Shown: piece by piece, positions 40,066 to 49,751 of the stretch
How positions within the stretch are numbered: position 1 is the stretch's first letter
How the letters are laid out: each line of letters opens with the position of its first letter
Assembly (NCBI GenBank): GCA_937927845.1
Contig: CALFXE010000062.1
Location: forward strand, 7,175-71,174
Direction: 5' to 3'
Source of the DNA: an uncultured Paludibacter sp.
Lineage (GTDB): Bacteria > Bacteroidota > Bacteroidia > Bacteroidales > Paludibacteraceae
DNA: 64,000 nucleotides
The notes under the pieces: model-generated
The model's input: only the letters and a program-made list of their open reading frames with translations
What the model was told of the DNA's origin: nothing
Databases searched by the model: none
Program-made: the position numbers and the translations under genes

Positions 40066-42543
40066 ATGTTCAAAAAAGTCATAATATATTTCATTTTTTT
40101 TCTAACATCTTTTTCTATTCTCGCACAATCCAAATTAAGGGTTTTCGGATATGTTATTGACTCCAACAACAGAGGTTTAGAGATGGTTAATGTATATTTT
40201 GACGGCACTACAACAGGTACAACTACAAATCAAAATGGCTATTATGAAATCTCAACTACTGTAACAGATTCTATGACGATTGTTTACTCGATGCTTGGTT
40301 ATAAAACTATTCGTCATACAATTATCCCCAAACAGGCGGTTATGCAAATTTCTGTTGAACTTCGGTCAAGTGCTACACAAATGCAAGATTTTGATGTAGT
40401 TGCACAAAGAAGGCAAACGTCTACGATGGATTTTATTAATCCTGAAAAAGCTAAGCTAATTCCCAATATTTCAGGAAATTTTGAATCTATATTGATAAGT
40501 TTTGCAGGAGTTGCATCGAGTAATGAGTTAAGTTCGCAATATAATGTTCGTGGTGGCAATTTTGATGAAAATCTTGTGTATGTCAATGGTATAGAAGTAT
40601 ACCGACCATTGCTTATTCGCGCCGGGCAGCAAGAAGGCTTGAGTTTCATTAATCAGGATATGGTGCAAAAGGTTGGATTTTCTTCAGGTGCCTTTAATGC
40701 TGAATATGGCGATAAAATGTCATCAGTATTGGATATAGAATATAAGAAACCCACAGAATTTGAATCATCAGCATCTTTAAGTTTGTTAGGCGCAACAGCA
40801 TATGTCGGGACTTCAAAAAATAAATTCACACAAATACATGGAATACGTTATAAAACAGCAGCTTATCTACTTGGCACATTAGACACTCAAGGAGAATATA
40901 ATCCGTCATTTGTCGATTATCAAGGATATTTTACCTATAAATTGAATGATAAGTCGGAGCTTTCTTTTCTGGGAAACTTTTCTCAAAATCTCTTTAATTT
41001 CGTACCGGCTACACGGGAGACTTCATTTGGCACATACAACATGGGTCGACAGTTGACAATCTTCTTCGAAGGTCAGGAAAAAGATATATTCAGAACGGCA
41101 TTTGGTGCTTTAAGCTATCATTATCATCCACAACAAAACATAAAATTAAGCCTTACTGCTTCAGCATTTCAGACAGATGAATACGAAAGTTTCGATATTT
41201 TAAGTGAATATCGACTTGATGAAGTGAAAATGAATTTGAATGAAGAAGAGCGCAAAGGATCTCAACTTGGTATAGGAAAATATCATGAACATGCGCGCAA
41301 TACATTAAATGCAACAGTAGCAAACCTTTCACATTCAGGCGAGTTTAATGGGATATTCCACAAACTGAAATGGGGCGTCAATTTTCAGAGAGAGATAATA
41401 GCTGATAAAATAAGTGAATGGCAATGGAGGGATTCAGCAGGTTATTCATTACCATATAATGATGAAACTGTAAACTTATATTATAATTTGAAGTCATCGA
41501 AAGTATTGACAAGTTGGCGGACTTCAGCATTTTTTCAAGACACATACAAATGGCGTAACGAAGCAGGAGGTTTTAGTGCCACAGGAGGTTTGCGAGCCAG
41601 CTATTGGACATTCAACAATGAATTTTTATTAAGTCCGAGAGCTTCCATATCATTTATCCCCGATTGGAAAAAAGATTTCAGTTTCAGATTTGGCACAGGA
41701 TTATACTATCAATCACCATTTTACAAAGAAATAAGAGATACAATAAGCGATGTTTTAGGCAATGTTTCGATATTACTCAACAACAAAATACAATCACAAA
41801 GATCGGTACAGTTTGTATTAGGAGGCGATCATTATTTTAGAGCCTTTGGTCGACCGTTTAAGTTTACCACAGAAGCATATTTAAAATTAGCAGACCGAGT
41901 TATAACATATGACGTCGATAATGTAAAAATCACATATTCAGGAAATAACAACGCCAAAGCATATACAGCAGGAGTGGATTTCAAACTCTTCGGCGAATTA
42001 GTTCCGGGTACAGATTCATGGATAAACCTATCATTAATGAATTCGAAGGAAGATATAATCGGCGATAGCTATCTGCAATATAAATATGATGAATATGGTG
42101 AAATCAGCTCATACGCAAGAGTATGGCCCTCATGGAATTCCCGTCCAAACGAACAACGATACGCATTTTCGATGATGTTTCAAGACTATCTACCAAATAA
42201 TCCCAACTACAAACTACAACTTAAATTTGTTTATTCTGACGGTATGCCCTTTAGTCCGCCGAAAAATAACCTGTACAGAGGTGCATACAGAGCACCAGCT
42301 TATAAGCGAGTCGATATAGGAGGATCGCGACAGTTAATCAGCGGTAAAGATAAGATAATGAGCAAGAAGTGGTTAAGAGGATTAGAAAGCATCTGGTTGA
42401 ATTTAGAGGTGTTTAACCTGATGGATTTTAAAAATGTCAATTCTTATTATTGGGTAACAGATATTTACGGACAGCAATTAGCAGTTCCGAATTATCTTAC
42501 GGGACGACAGTTTAATGTCAAGTTGATAGTAGATTTTAAATAA
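40066..42543 (+). CDS. TonB-dependent outer-membrane receptor
   Basis: An 825-residue protein. A signal peptide (residues 1-21) is followed by a carboxypeptidase-regulatory-like domain (about 22-105; KLRVFGYVIDSNNRGLEMVNV), a plug domain (about 120-225; YNVRGGNFDENLVYVNGIEV) and a 22-strand beta barrel ending in FNVKLIVDFK. The C-terminal aromatic residue is the expected barrel end signal. It imports a large substrate with TonB energy. No SusD partner follows, so it is not a classical polysaccharide-utilisation locus; cargo unknown. A TAAATTTG box at 40012-40019 is a candidate -7 element. Confidence 0.93.
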   Translation: MFKKVIIYFIFFLTSFSILAQSKLRVFGYVIDSNNRGLEMVNVYFDGTTTGTTTNQNGYYEISTTVTDSMTIVYSMLGYKTIRHTIIPKQAVMQISVELRSSATQMQDFDVVAQRRQTSTMDFINPEKAKLIPNISGNFESILISFAGVASSNELSSQYNVRGGNFDENLVYVNGIEVYRPLLIRAGQQEGLSFINQDMVQKVGFSSGAFNAEYGDKMSSVLDIEYKKPTEFESSASLSLLGATAYVGTSKNKFTQIHGIRYKTAAYLLGTLDTQGEYNPSFVDYQGYFTYKLNDKSELSFLGNFSQNLFNFVPATRETSFGTYNMGRQLTIFFEGQEKDIFRTAFGALSYHYHPQQNIKLSLTASAFQTDEYESFDILSEYRLDEVKMNLNEEERKGSQLGIGKYHEHARNTLNATVANLSHSGEFNGIFHKLKWGVNFQREIIADKISEWQWRDSAGYSLPYNDETVNLYYNLKSSKVLTSWRTSAFFQDTYKWRNEAGGFSATGGLRASYWTFNNEFLLSPRASISFIPDWKKDFSFRFGTGLYYQSPFYKEIRDTISDVLGNVSILLNNKIQSQRSVQFVLGGDHYFRAFGRPFKFTTEAYLKLADRVITYDVDNVKITYSGNNNAKAYTAGVDFKLFGELVPGTDSWINLSLMNSKEDIIGDSYLQYKYDEYGEISSYARVWPSWNSRPNEQRYAFSMMFQDYLPNNPNYKLQLKFVYSDGMPFSPPKNNLYRGAYRAPAYKRVDIGGSRQLISGKDKIMSKKWLRGLESIWLNLEVFNLMDFKNVNSYYWVTDIYGQQLAVPNYLTGRQFNVKLIVDFK

Positions 42544-42549
42544 TTTCAC

Positions 42550-42557
42550 TACTTTTG
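42550..42557 (+). promoter_or_regulatory. Candidate -7 box before the aminotransferase gene
   Basis: TACTTTTG fits TAnnTTTG and lies 20 bp before the ATG. The -33 box is weak. Confidence 0.45.
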
Positions 42558-42577
42558 CAAGCAAAATTTATATAATC

Positions 42578-43783
42578 ATGCCACATACATCACAGCGAGG
42601 CGATTCTATGCCCGCATCACCTATACGCAAATTAGTGCCACTTGCTGACAAAGCTAAAGCAAGAGGTGTAAAAGTATACCATCTGAATATCGGTCAGCCC
42701 GATTTAAAGACTCCACAAGTAGCCATTGATGCTATTCGTAATATCGACAGAACTATACTCGAATACAGTCCGAGCGACGGAATAAAAAGTCTACGTACAA
42801 AATTGGCAAGTTACTATCAACGATTCAATATAGACGTAACTGAAGATAACATCATTGTAACTACAGGTGGTTCGGAAGCTGTTAACTTTGCCTTTATGAG
42901 TTGTTTAGATCCGGGTGATGAGATAATTGTACCGGAACCGGCTTATGCCAACTACACAGCATTTGCAATAGCAGCAGGAGCAGTTATAAAACCTTTGTTG
43001 TGCAGTATAGAAGATGGATTTGCATTGCCTCCGGTAGAAAAATTTGAAGAATTGATAACACCACGAACAAAAGGCATTCTGATTTGTAATCCTAATAATC
43101 CTACAGGATATCTTTACACACGTTCGGAAATGAACAGCATAAAGAAACTCGTAAAAAAACATAATCTATTTTTATTTTCAGACGAAGTGTACAGAGAGTT
43201 TTGTTATACAGGAGCACCTTATATTTCAGCATTTCATCTTGACGGTATAGAAGAAAATGTAGTATTATTCGATTCTGTATCAAAAAGATATAGCGAATGT
43301 GGCATTCGAGTAGGAGCATTAGTAACCAAGAACCAAAAAGTAAGAGAGAATGTAATGAAATTCTGCCAGGCACGTTTAAGTCCGCCTCTAATTGGTCAGA
43401 TTGCAGCCGAAGCATCTATCGATACTCCGGAAGAATACATGCTGGAAATGTATAATGAATATGTAGAACGTAGGAAATATCTGATTGACGGATTGAATCG
43501 CATACCGGGAGTGTATTCGCCAATACCGATGGGAGCATTTTACACAGTAGCAAAATTACCGGTTGATGATGCTGATAAATTCTGTGCATGGTTATTATCT
43601 GATTTCGAATTTGAAGGACAAACAGTAATGATGGCACCGGCATCAGGTTTTTACACTACACCAAATGTTGGGCGCAATGAAGTAAGAATTGCATATGTAC
43701 TTGAAAAAGAAGCTTTAAAAAAGGCTTTAATTGTTTTAGAGAAAGCTTTGGAAGCATATCCGGGCAACACTCTTAAAAATTAA
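42578..43783 (+). CDS. Class I/II pyridoxal-phosphate aminotransferase
   Basis: A 401-residue fold-type I aminotransferase. It has GQPDLKTPQVA near the N-terminus, TTGGSEAVNFAFM (cofactor phosphate region), the substrate/PLP segment ICNPNNPTGYLYTRSEM, the Asp and Tyr in LFSDEVYREFCYTG, and the lysine in FDSVSKRYSECGIRVGALV. It resembles aspartate/aromatic aminotransferases (AspC/AspB type). The product is not fixed by sequence. The stop is 1 bp from the start of a permease gene, so the two are likely translated together. Confidence 0.93.
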   Translation: MPHTSQRGDSMPASPIRKLVPLADKAKARGVKVYHLNIGQPDLKTPQVAIDAIRNIDRTILEYSPSDGIKSLRTKLASYYQRFNIDVTEDNIIVTTGGSEAVNFAFMSCLDPGDEIIVPEPAYANYTAFAIAAGAVIKPLLCSIEDGFALPPVEKFEELITPRTKGILICNPNNPTGYLYTRSEMNSIKKLVKKHNLFLFSDEVYREFCYTGAPYISAFHLDGIEENVVLFDSVSKRYSECGIRVGALVTKNQKVRENVMKFCQARLSPPLIGQIAAEASIDTPEEYMLEMYNEYVERRKYLIDGLNRIPGVYSPIPMGAFYTVAKLPVDDADKFCAWLLSDFEFEGQTVMMAPASGFYTTPNVGRNEVRIAYVLEKEALKKALIVLEKALEAYPGNTLKN

Positions 43784-43784
43784 A

Positions 43785-45023
43785 ATGAATCTTGAATATT
43801 TCATAGCCAAACGTATACATTTCAGGCAGGATAGGAAGAATGTTTCCCGTCCTGCTGTTCGTATTGCAACAATCGGAATTGCAATTGGCATGATAGTTAT
43901 GTTACTGGCTGTATGTATAGTAACCGGCTTCAAAAAAGAAATAAGAAATAAAACAATAGGCTTCGGCGGCCATATTCAAATTACTAATTTCGACAGCAAC
44001 AACACTTACGAAACAGAGCCTATTATCATTAGCGATTCGCTGAAACATGCACTTGCATCAATAGAGGGAGTAAAGCATTTGCAAGCCTTTGCCACCAAGC
44101 CTGGGATAATAAAAACTAATGAATTATTTCAAGGAATTGTATTGAAAGGTATTGATACTGACTTTGATATAAGTTTCTTTAAGAATAATTTAGTTGAAGG
44201 AGATTTTATTAATTTAGAAGATTCCTTGGTTAATAATGTAGTAATTTCAAAATATCAAGCTGATTTATTTCAATTAAAATTAGGCGAGTCGTTTTTTGCC
44301 TATTTTATGCAAGATCAGATAAAAGCTCGAAAATTTAAGATTACAGGCATTTATTCCACAAACTTCATTGAATATGATAAGTTATTTGTACTGACCGATA
44401 TACGTCATATTCGGCAGCTCAACGAATGGAATGATAAGGAAGTTAGCGGCTATGAAATTATTATCAGTGATTTTGACCGTATTGATGAAATTGGCAATAA
44501 GGTTTATTTTATGACGGCAAATAAGCCTATGGCAAACGGTAATTTACTTTTCACACAGACAATACGCGAGATAAATCCGGAAATATTCTCATGGCTTGAG
44601 TTGTTGGATATAAACGTATGGGTTATATTACTTTTAATGCTGGCTGTCGCAGGTTTTAATATGATTTCCGGTTTGCTTATACTGATTTTGGAGCGTACAA
44701 CTATGATAGGTATTCTAAAATCGGTAGGTGCAACTAATTGGTCGGTCAGGAAGATATTTCTGTATCATTCTTTCTTCTTGATAGGAAAAGGTATGATTTG
44801 GGGCAATATTATTGGCCTGGCTATATGTGCTTTACAATACTTTTTTGGTATTATTCCTTTAGATCCGGAAGCGTATTATATATCAAAAGTGCCTATACTG
44901 TTTAACTGGTCGCTGATTATAGCTCTAAATATCGGTACTCTGATTATTTCGGCTTTGATGATGGTAGGACCCTCCTATTTAATAACCAAAATTCTACCTG
45001 CAAATATAATTCGGTATGAATGA
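43785..45023 (+). CDS. LolC/E-like ABC transporter permease
   Basis: A 412-residue FtsX-superfamily permease. The N-terminus NLEYFIAKRIHFRQDRKN precedes the first helix (about 27-50, RIATIGIAIGMIVMLLAVCIV). A periplasmic domain follows, and three C-terminal helices contain the ERTTMIGILKSVGATNWSVRKIFLYHSFFL coupling loop. The N-terminal pattern matches LolC/LolE, which release lipoproteins from the inner membrane toward LolA. The ATPase is not nearby, unlike many loci, and the adjacent aminotransferase is not functionally linked in any obvious way. Confidence 0.88.
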   Translation: MNLEYFIAKRIHFRQDRKNVSRPAVRIATIGIAIGMIVMLLAVCIVTGFKKEIRNKTIGFGGHIQITNFDSNNTYETEPIIISDSLKHALASIEGVKHLQAFATKPGIIKTNELFQGIVLKGIDTDFDISFFKNNLVEGDFINLEDSLVNNVVISKYQADLFQLKLGESFFAYFMQDQIKARKFKITGIYSTNFIEYDKLFVLTDIRHIRQLNEWNDKEVSGYEIIISDFDRIDEIGNKVYFMTANKPMANGNLLFTQTIREINPEIFSWLELLDINVWVILLLMLAVAGFNMISGLLILILERTTMIGILKSVGATNWSVRKIFLYHSFFLIGKGMIWGNIIGLAICALQYFFGIIPLDPEAYYISKVPILFNWSLIIALNIGTLIISALMMVGPSYLITKILPANIIRYE

Positions 45024-45112
45024 TTAATGCATTGCATCTGATTTATTTTAACATAAATATCAACTAAAAACAACATATTTATTAGTTCAAATGGGAAAAA
45101 AACATCAAAATG

Positions 45113-45143
45113 TTTGTTATTTGAATTTATCTCTTTATATTTG
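45113..45143 (+). promoter_or_regulatory. Promoter of the ilv operon
   Basis: TTTG at 45113-45116 and TATATTTG at 45136-45143 are separated by exactly 19 bp, a full match to the Bacteroidetes -33/-7 pattern. The start would fall shortly before the leader peptide. Confidence 0.75.
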
Positions 45144-45167
45144 CAGTCGAAATTTTACAAAACAAAA

Positions 45168-45236
45168 ATGTCATCAAATTTTAATAATATCGTCAACTTA
45201 ATCTTAGTCGTGCTTTTGGTCGATCATCAAGGGTGA
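45168..45236 (+). CDS. ilv leader peptide (branched-chain amino acid rich)
   Basis: A 22-codon frame reads MSSNFNNIVNLILVVLLVDHQG. Ten of the eleven codons 8-18 encode Ile, Val or Leu. It begins 25 bp after a perfect promoter, ends 45 bp before a terminator, and lies 128 bp before ilvD. In enterobacteria such peptides let the ribosome sense charged Ile/Val/Leu tRNAs and set attenuation. The frame is short, but its residue content, position and pairing with the terminator make it convincing. Confidence 0.85.
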   Translation: MSSNFNNIVNLILVVLLVDHQG

Positions 45237-45283
45237 GAATGGTTATGTGATAATATTATTAAATCATAAATAAATTGGATAAG

Positions 45284-45317
45284 CCTTTCTCACCATAAAT
45301 GAGAAAGGTTTTTTCTT
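45284..45317 (+). terminator. ilv attenuator terminator with competing antiterminator pairing
   Basis: CCTTTCTCA (45284-45292) pairs with TGAGAAAGG (45300-45308), followed by TTTTTT. The 5' arm and neighbouring bases TTCTCACC (45287-45294) also pair perfectly with GGTGAGAA (45232-45239), which spans the leader stop codon. A ribosome at the stop codon would free the terminator; one stalled earlier in the Ile/Val/Leu run would permit the alternative pairing. Confidence 0.85.
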
Positions 45318-45364
45318 TTATAAAGCTGAAATATCAATTAAAAAATTTCAATAATTAAAACAAA

Positions 45365-47197
45365 ATGAAAAATATTTTACGAAGTCAGACCAGCACAGGT
45401 GGTAGAAAAATGGCAGGTGCAAGAGCACTTTGGAGAGCAAATGGTGTTACTAATGAACAATTTGGTAAACCCATTGTTGCAATAGTAAACTCATTTACCC
45501 AGTTTGTACCCGGTCATGTTCACCTTCATGGCATTGGGCAAAAAGTAAAAGCTGAGATTGAGAGATTAGGCTGTTTTGCTGCCGAATTTAACACAATTGC
45601 TATTGATGACGGTATTGCAATGGGACATGATGGAATGTTATATTCACTTCCTTCGCGCGACTTGATAGCTGACAGCGTAGAGTATATGGTTAATGCACAC
45701 AAGGCAGATGCGATGATTTGTATTTCCAATTGCGATAAAATTACTCCCGGAATGTTGATGGCTACAATGCGACTTAACATTCCTACTGTATTTGTTTCCG
45801 GCGGACCAATGGAAGCAGGTGAACTTGATGGCAAACAAATCGACTTAGTAGATGCAATGGTACAAGCAGCCGATGATACGATTTCTGATGAGCAGATTGC
45901 ACGTGTTGAAAGCTCGGCTTGTCCGACTTGTGGCTCTTGTTCGGGCATGTTTACTGCAAATTCGATGAATTGCTTAAATGAAGCTATCGGTCTTGCACTT
46001 CCTGGAAATGGAACGGTAGTAGCAACCCATGCAAATCGTTTTAAACTTTTTGAAGATGCTGCTAAATTGATTGTTGAAAATGCATATAAATATTATAGAG
46101 ATGGTGATGACAGCGTTTTGCCAAGAAGCATTGCAACGAAAGATGCGTTTTTGAATGCAATGGTGCTTGATATTGCTATGGGAGGTTCAACTAACACAAT
46201 ATTACATACTTTGGCAATAGCACAGGAGGCAGAAGTTGATTTTACAATGGATGATATAGACGCACTTTCACACAAAACTCCTTATTTATGTAAAGTTGCA
46301 CCGAATACCGATAAATATCATGTTCAAGATGTCAATCGTGCAGGTGGTATACTCGGTATTCTTGGTGAATTAGCAAAAGGCGGTCTTTTGAAAACAGATG
46401 TAAATAGAGCCGATGGTCTGACATTACAGCAAGCTATTTACAAGTACAGTATCACTGCTGAAAAACCCGATTCTGAAGCTTTAAGAATTTATAAAAGTGC
46501 ACCCGGACATAAATTTAATTTAGTTATGGGTTCACAGAACGCTCAGTTTAAGGAACTTGACACTGACAGAGAAAATGGATGTATACGAGATATCAAACAT
46601 GCATATTCTGCTGATGGAGGTTTAGCAATTTTAAAAGGAAATATCGCACAAGATGGTTGTGTTGTTAAAACCGCCGGTGTTGATGAAAGTATATGGAAAT
46701 TCAGCGGTCCGGCTAAAGTCTTTACTTCGCAAGACACAGCATGCACAGGCATATTGGGTGGCGAAGTTGTTGCAGGCGATGTTGTTGTAATAACACACGA
46801 AGGTCCGAAAGGCGGTCCGGGTATGCAGGAAATGCTCTACCCTACCTCATATATCAAATCGAAAAAACTTGGAAAAGAATGTGCTTTAATTACAGATGGT
46901 CGTTTTTCAGGTGGAACTTCCGGTTTATCAATCGGACATATATCACCGGAAGCAGCAGCAGGAGGTAATATAGGCTTAATTCAAAACGGTGACATAATTG
47001 AAATAGACATTCCAAATCGTAAGATCAATGTTAAACTCAGTGAAGAAGAATTGGCTTCGCGAAGAGCAAAAGAAATAGCAAGAGGAAATGAGGCATTTAC
47101 TCCAAAAGATCGTAACCGAGTCGTCAGTAAAGCCCTGAAAGCTTATGCTTCAATGGTAAGTTCGGCTGATAAAGGGGCAATAAGGATAGTTGAATAA
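45365..47197 (+). CDS. ilvD: Dihydroxy-acid dehydratase
   Basis: A 610-residue IlvD/Edd-family enzyme that dehydrates 2,3-dihydroxy-3-methylbutanoate or its methylpentanoate analogue to the 2-oxo acid in valine/isoleucine synthesis. Cluster-ligand cysteines are visible in CISNCDKITPG (C123) and SACPTCGSCSGMF (C186-C192 region), with the usual DGIAMGHDGM at 82-91. A C-terminal ITDGRFSGGTSGLSIGH motif is present. It is the first structural gene of the ilv operon, after a leader peptide and attenuator. Confidence 0.96.
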   Translation: MKNILRSQTSTGGRKMAGARALWRANGVTNEQFGKPIVAIVNSFTQFVPGHVHLHGIGQKVKAEIERLGCFAAEFNTIAIDDGIAMGHDGMLYSLPSRDLIADSVEYMVNAHKADAMICISNCDKITPGMLMATMRLNIPTVFVSGGPMEAGELDGKQIDLVDAMVQAADDTISDEQIARVESSACPTCGSCSGMFTANSMNCLNEAIGLALPGNGTVVATHANRFKLFEDAAKLIVENAYKYYRDGDDSVLPRSIATKDAFLNAMVLDIAMGGSTNTILHTLAIAQEAEVDFTMDDIDALSHKTPYLCKVAPNTDKYHVQDVNRAGGILGILGELAKGGLLKTDVNRADGLTLQQAIYKYSITAEKPDSEALRIYKSAPGHKFNLVMGSQNAQFKELDTDRENGCIRDIKHAYSADGGLAILKGNIAQDGCVVKTAGVDESIWKFSGPAKVFTSQDTACTGILGGEVVAGDVVVITHEGPKGGPGMQEMLYPTSYIKSKKLGKECALITDGRFSGGTSGLSIGHISPEAAAGGNIGLIQNGDIIEIDIPNRKINVKLSEEELASRRAKEIARGNEAFTPKDRNRVVSKALKAYASMVSSADKGAIRIVE

Positions 47198-47290
47198 TGT
47201 GCTAATATGCTAATGTGAGAATGTGCTAATATGTCAATGTGACAATATGCTAATATGATAATGTGATAATGTGGAAATTAAGGAATGTGC
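47198..47290. repeat. GCTAATATG short-word array in the ilv operon
   Basis: About eight imperfect units of TGCTAATATG/TGCTAATGTG fill the gap after ilvD. The remaining gap to ilvB (47291-47426) is AT-rich with no clear promoter or terminator, so transcription may read through. Confidence 0.85.
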
Positions 47291-47426
47291 TAATGAGTTA
47301 ATATTTTTCATTGCACATTAAAAGATAAAAATACTATTAAAGATTATAAAATTACTGACTAAAAACTATTACAAATAGTAAATTGTAAAATTGTAAATAG
47401 TTTTGTCAATTATAAATTAAATAAAC

Positions 47427-49124
47427 ATGGAAAAGAAAAAAATGACAGGATCTCAGATTCTGATAGAATCGCTTTTGAAGGAAGGCGTTGATACACTTTT
47501 TGGTTATCCTGGTGGTGCGATAATGCCTGCATTTGATGCACTATATGACTATAGAGATAAAATTCATCATGTTTTGGCTCGTCACGAACAAGGTGCTGCA
47601 CACTCGGCTCAGGGTTATGCACGTGTTTCGGGTAAAACAGGTGTTTGCTTGGTAACTTCCGGTCCGGCTGCTACAAATACTGTTACAGGTATCAGTGATG
47701 CAATGCTCGATAGCACACCTTTAGTTGTTATTACCGGTCAGGTTGGTGCTGCTTTATTAGGTACTGATGCTTTTCAGGAAATTGATGTAGTAGGTATTAC
47801 CCAGCCAATCACAAAATGGGCATATCAAATACGAAGAGCAGAAGATATTGCTTGGGCAGTAGCACGTGCTTTTTATATAGCCAAAAGCGGTCGTCCCGGA
47901 CCTGTTGTGCTCGATTTAACAAAGAATTCTCAAATACAGGAAGCTGAATTCGATTATAAACCTTGCACTTTCATCCGTAGTTATATTCCTGTTCCTGAAG
48001 TTAATAACGAACAAGTTGCTTTAGCAGCAGAATTAATAAACAACGCAAAAAAACCATATGCATTAATAGGTCAAGGTGTTGTGTTGGCAGGAGCAGAAAA
48101 AGAACTTAAAGAAATGCTCGACAAAGCAGATATTCCTGCAGCTTGGACACTTTTGGGAGCTTCAGCAATGCCAACTGATTACAGATTAAACAAAGGTTTT
48201 CTGGGTATGCATGGAAATATGTCGCCCAACATGAAAACTAATGAATGTGATGTGTTAATTGCTATTGGAATGCGTTTCGACGACCGTGTTACAGGTGATT
48301 TGAATACTTATGCCAAACAAGCAAAAGTTATACATCTTGATATTGATATTGCTGAAATCAACAAGAATGTGAAGGCTGATGCACCTGTTCTGGGTAGTGC
48401 AAAAGATACAATACCCGCTATATCAGCATTGTTAAAACCGGCTAAACATACTGAATGGATTGATTCTTTCAAGGAATACGATGATAGAGAGTACGAAAAA
48501 GTTATTAAAAAAGAACTTTATCCTGAAACACAATCAATGACTATGGGTGAAGTTATTAATAAAGTTTCGGAAGCAACCAATCATAAAGCAGTTATTGTAA
48601 CTGATGTTGGTCAGAATCAGATGATGGCAGCACGCTATTCCAAATACTCTCAGACACGCAGTTTGGTTACATCAGGAGGATTAGGCACAATGGGCTTCGG
48701 TATTCCTGCAGCGATTGGTGCTAAAATCGGAGCAAAAGACAGAACGGTATGCTTATTCTGTGGAGATGGTGGTTTTCAAATGACAATACAAGAATTGGGT
48801 ACTATCATGCAAGAAAGGATAGGTGTTAAAATGATAATTCTTAACAACGATTTCTTAGGCATGGTTCGTCAATGGCAAGAAATGTTTTTCGATGAAAGAT
48901 ATTCATTTACAGAAATTGACAATCCCGATTTCATTACTATTGCTAAGGCTTATAAAATTGAAGGACGCGAAGTATCAAAAAGAGAAGATCTGGACGATGC
49001 TATAGCTGATATGGTAAAAGATGACAAACCTTATTTATTGGTTGTTAACGTTGAGAAGAAAGGTATGGTTTATCCTATGATGCCTGCCGGAACAAGTGTT
49101 ACCAATATAGTATTAGGTGATTAA
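47427..49124 (+). CDS. ilvB: Acetolactate synthase, large subunit
   Basis: A 565-residue thiamine-diphosphate enzyme making acetolactate or acetohydroxybutyrate. It has the catalytic Glu in ARHEQGAAHSAQGYAR (E54), FAD/ThDP-domain motifs (SGPAATNTVTGISDAM) and the Mg2+/ThDP motif GDGGFQMTIQELGT. LNNDFLGMVRQWQEMFF, in the herbicide-site/substrate region, is diagnostic of acetohydroxyacid synthase rather than a pyruvate oxidase. It is followed by its regulatory subunit gene. The ilv gap before it contains short-word repeats. Confidence 0.96.
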   Translation: MEKKKMTGSQILIESLLKEGVDTLFGYPGGAIMPAFDALYDYRDKIHHVLARHEQGAAHSAQGYARVSGKTGVCLVTSGPAATNTVTGISDAMLDSTPLVVITGQVGAALLGTDAFQEIDVVGITQPITKWAYQIRRAEDIAWAVARAFYIAKSGRPGPVVLDLTKNSQIQEAEFDYKPCTFIRSYIPVPEVNNEQVALAAELINNAKKPYALIGQGVVLAGAEKELKEMLDKADIPAAWTLLGASAMPTDYRLNKGFLGMHGNMSPNMKTNECDVLIAIGMRFDDRVTGDLNTYAKQAKVIHLDIDIAEINKNVKADAPVLGSAKDTIPAISALLKPAKHTEWIDSFKEYDDREYEKVIKKELYPETQSMTMGEVINKVSEATNHKAVIVTDVGQNQMMAARYSKYSQTRSLVTSGGLGTMGFGIPAAIGAKIGAKDRTVCLFCGDGGFQMTIQELGTIMQERIGVKMIILNNDFLGMVRQWQEMFFDERYSFTEIDNPDFITIAKAYKIEGREVSKREDLDDAIADMVKDDKPYLLVVNVEKKGMVYPMMPAGTSVTNIVLGD

Positions 49125-49160
49125 TTATTATAAAATCATTAATGAAAAAAAATTATCATC

Positions 49161-49709
49161 ATGGAAAAAAAATTATATACAATCACAGTTTTTTCTGAAA
49201 ATACGGTAGGTTTGTTAAATCAAATAACCATTATTTTCACACGTAGAGCGATAAACATCGAAACCTTATCGGTGTCTCCTTCTGCAATTAAAGGAATTCA
49301 TAAATTTACAATTACTGTTTTGGCAACTCGTGAGACAGTTATAAAAGTTGTAAAACAAATTGACAAACGTATAGATATTCTGAAAGCATATTTTAATACT
49401 GATGAAGAATTGGTACATCAAGAAATAGCTCTTTATAAGCTTGCAACCGATAAGTTACTTGCTTTAGGCTCTATAGAAAATCTGATACGCCAGTATAGCA
49501 TTCGTATTTTAGAGATGAATGAAACTTTCGTAGTATTTTTGAAATCAGGACATTATGCCGAAACTCAACAATTATTCGAAGAGTTGAGTAATTCAATAGG
49601 TGTTTTGCAATTTATCCGTTCGGGTAGAATAGCTATTACGAAATCAAAGGTAGAGCGTCTCACCGATATGCTTGAAAATCTGAAAAAATTTGAAGATCAA
49701 CCGATTTAA
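49161..49709 (+). CDS. ilvN: Acetolactate synthase, small regulatory subunit
   Basis: A 182-residue regulatory subunit. The N-terminal ACT domain (about 5-80; TITVFSENTVGLLNQITIIFTRRAINIETLSV) carries the valine-binding fold, and a C-terminal ALS_ss_C-type domain (about 85-165) is of the longer Bacteroidetes type. It binds valine and gives feedback control of the large subunit. The gene order B-N is standard. Confidence 0.93.
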   Translation: MEKKLYTITVFSENTVGLLNQITIIFTRRAINIETLSVSPSAIKGIHKFTITVLATRETVIKVVKQIDKRIDILKAYFNTDEELVHQEIALYKLATDKLLALGSIENLIRQYSIRILEMNETFVVFLKSGHYAETQQLFEELSNSIGVLQFIRSGRIAITKSKVERLTDMLENLKKFEDQPI

Positions 49710-49751
49710 TTATAAAATAACAAATTATTAATACAATTAATTACAAAAAAA

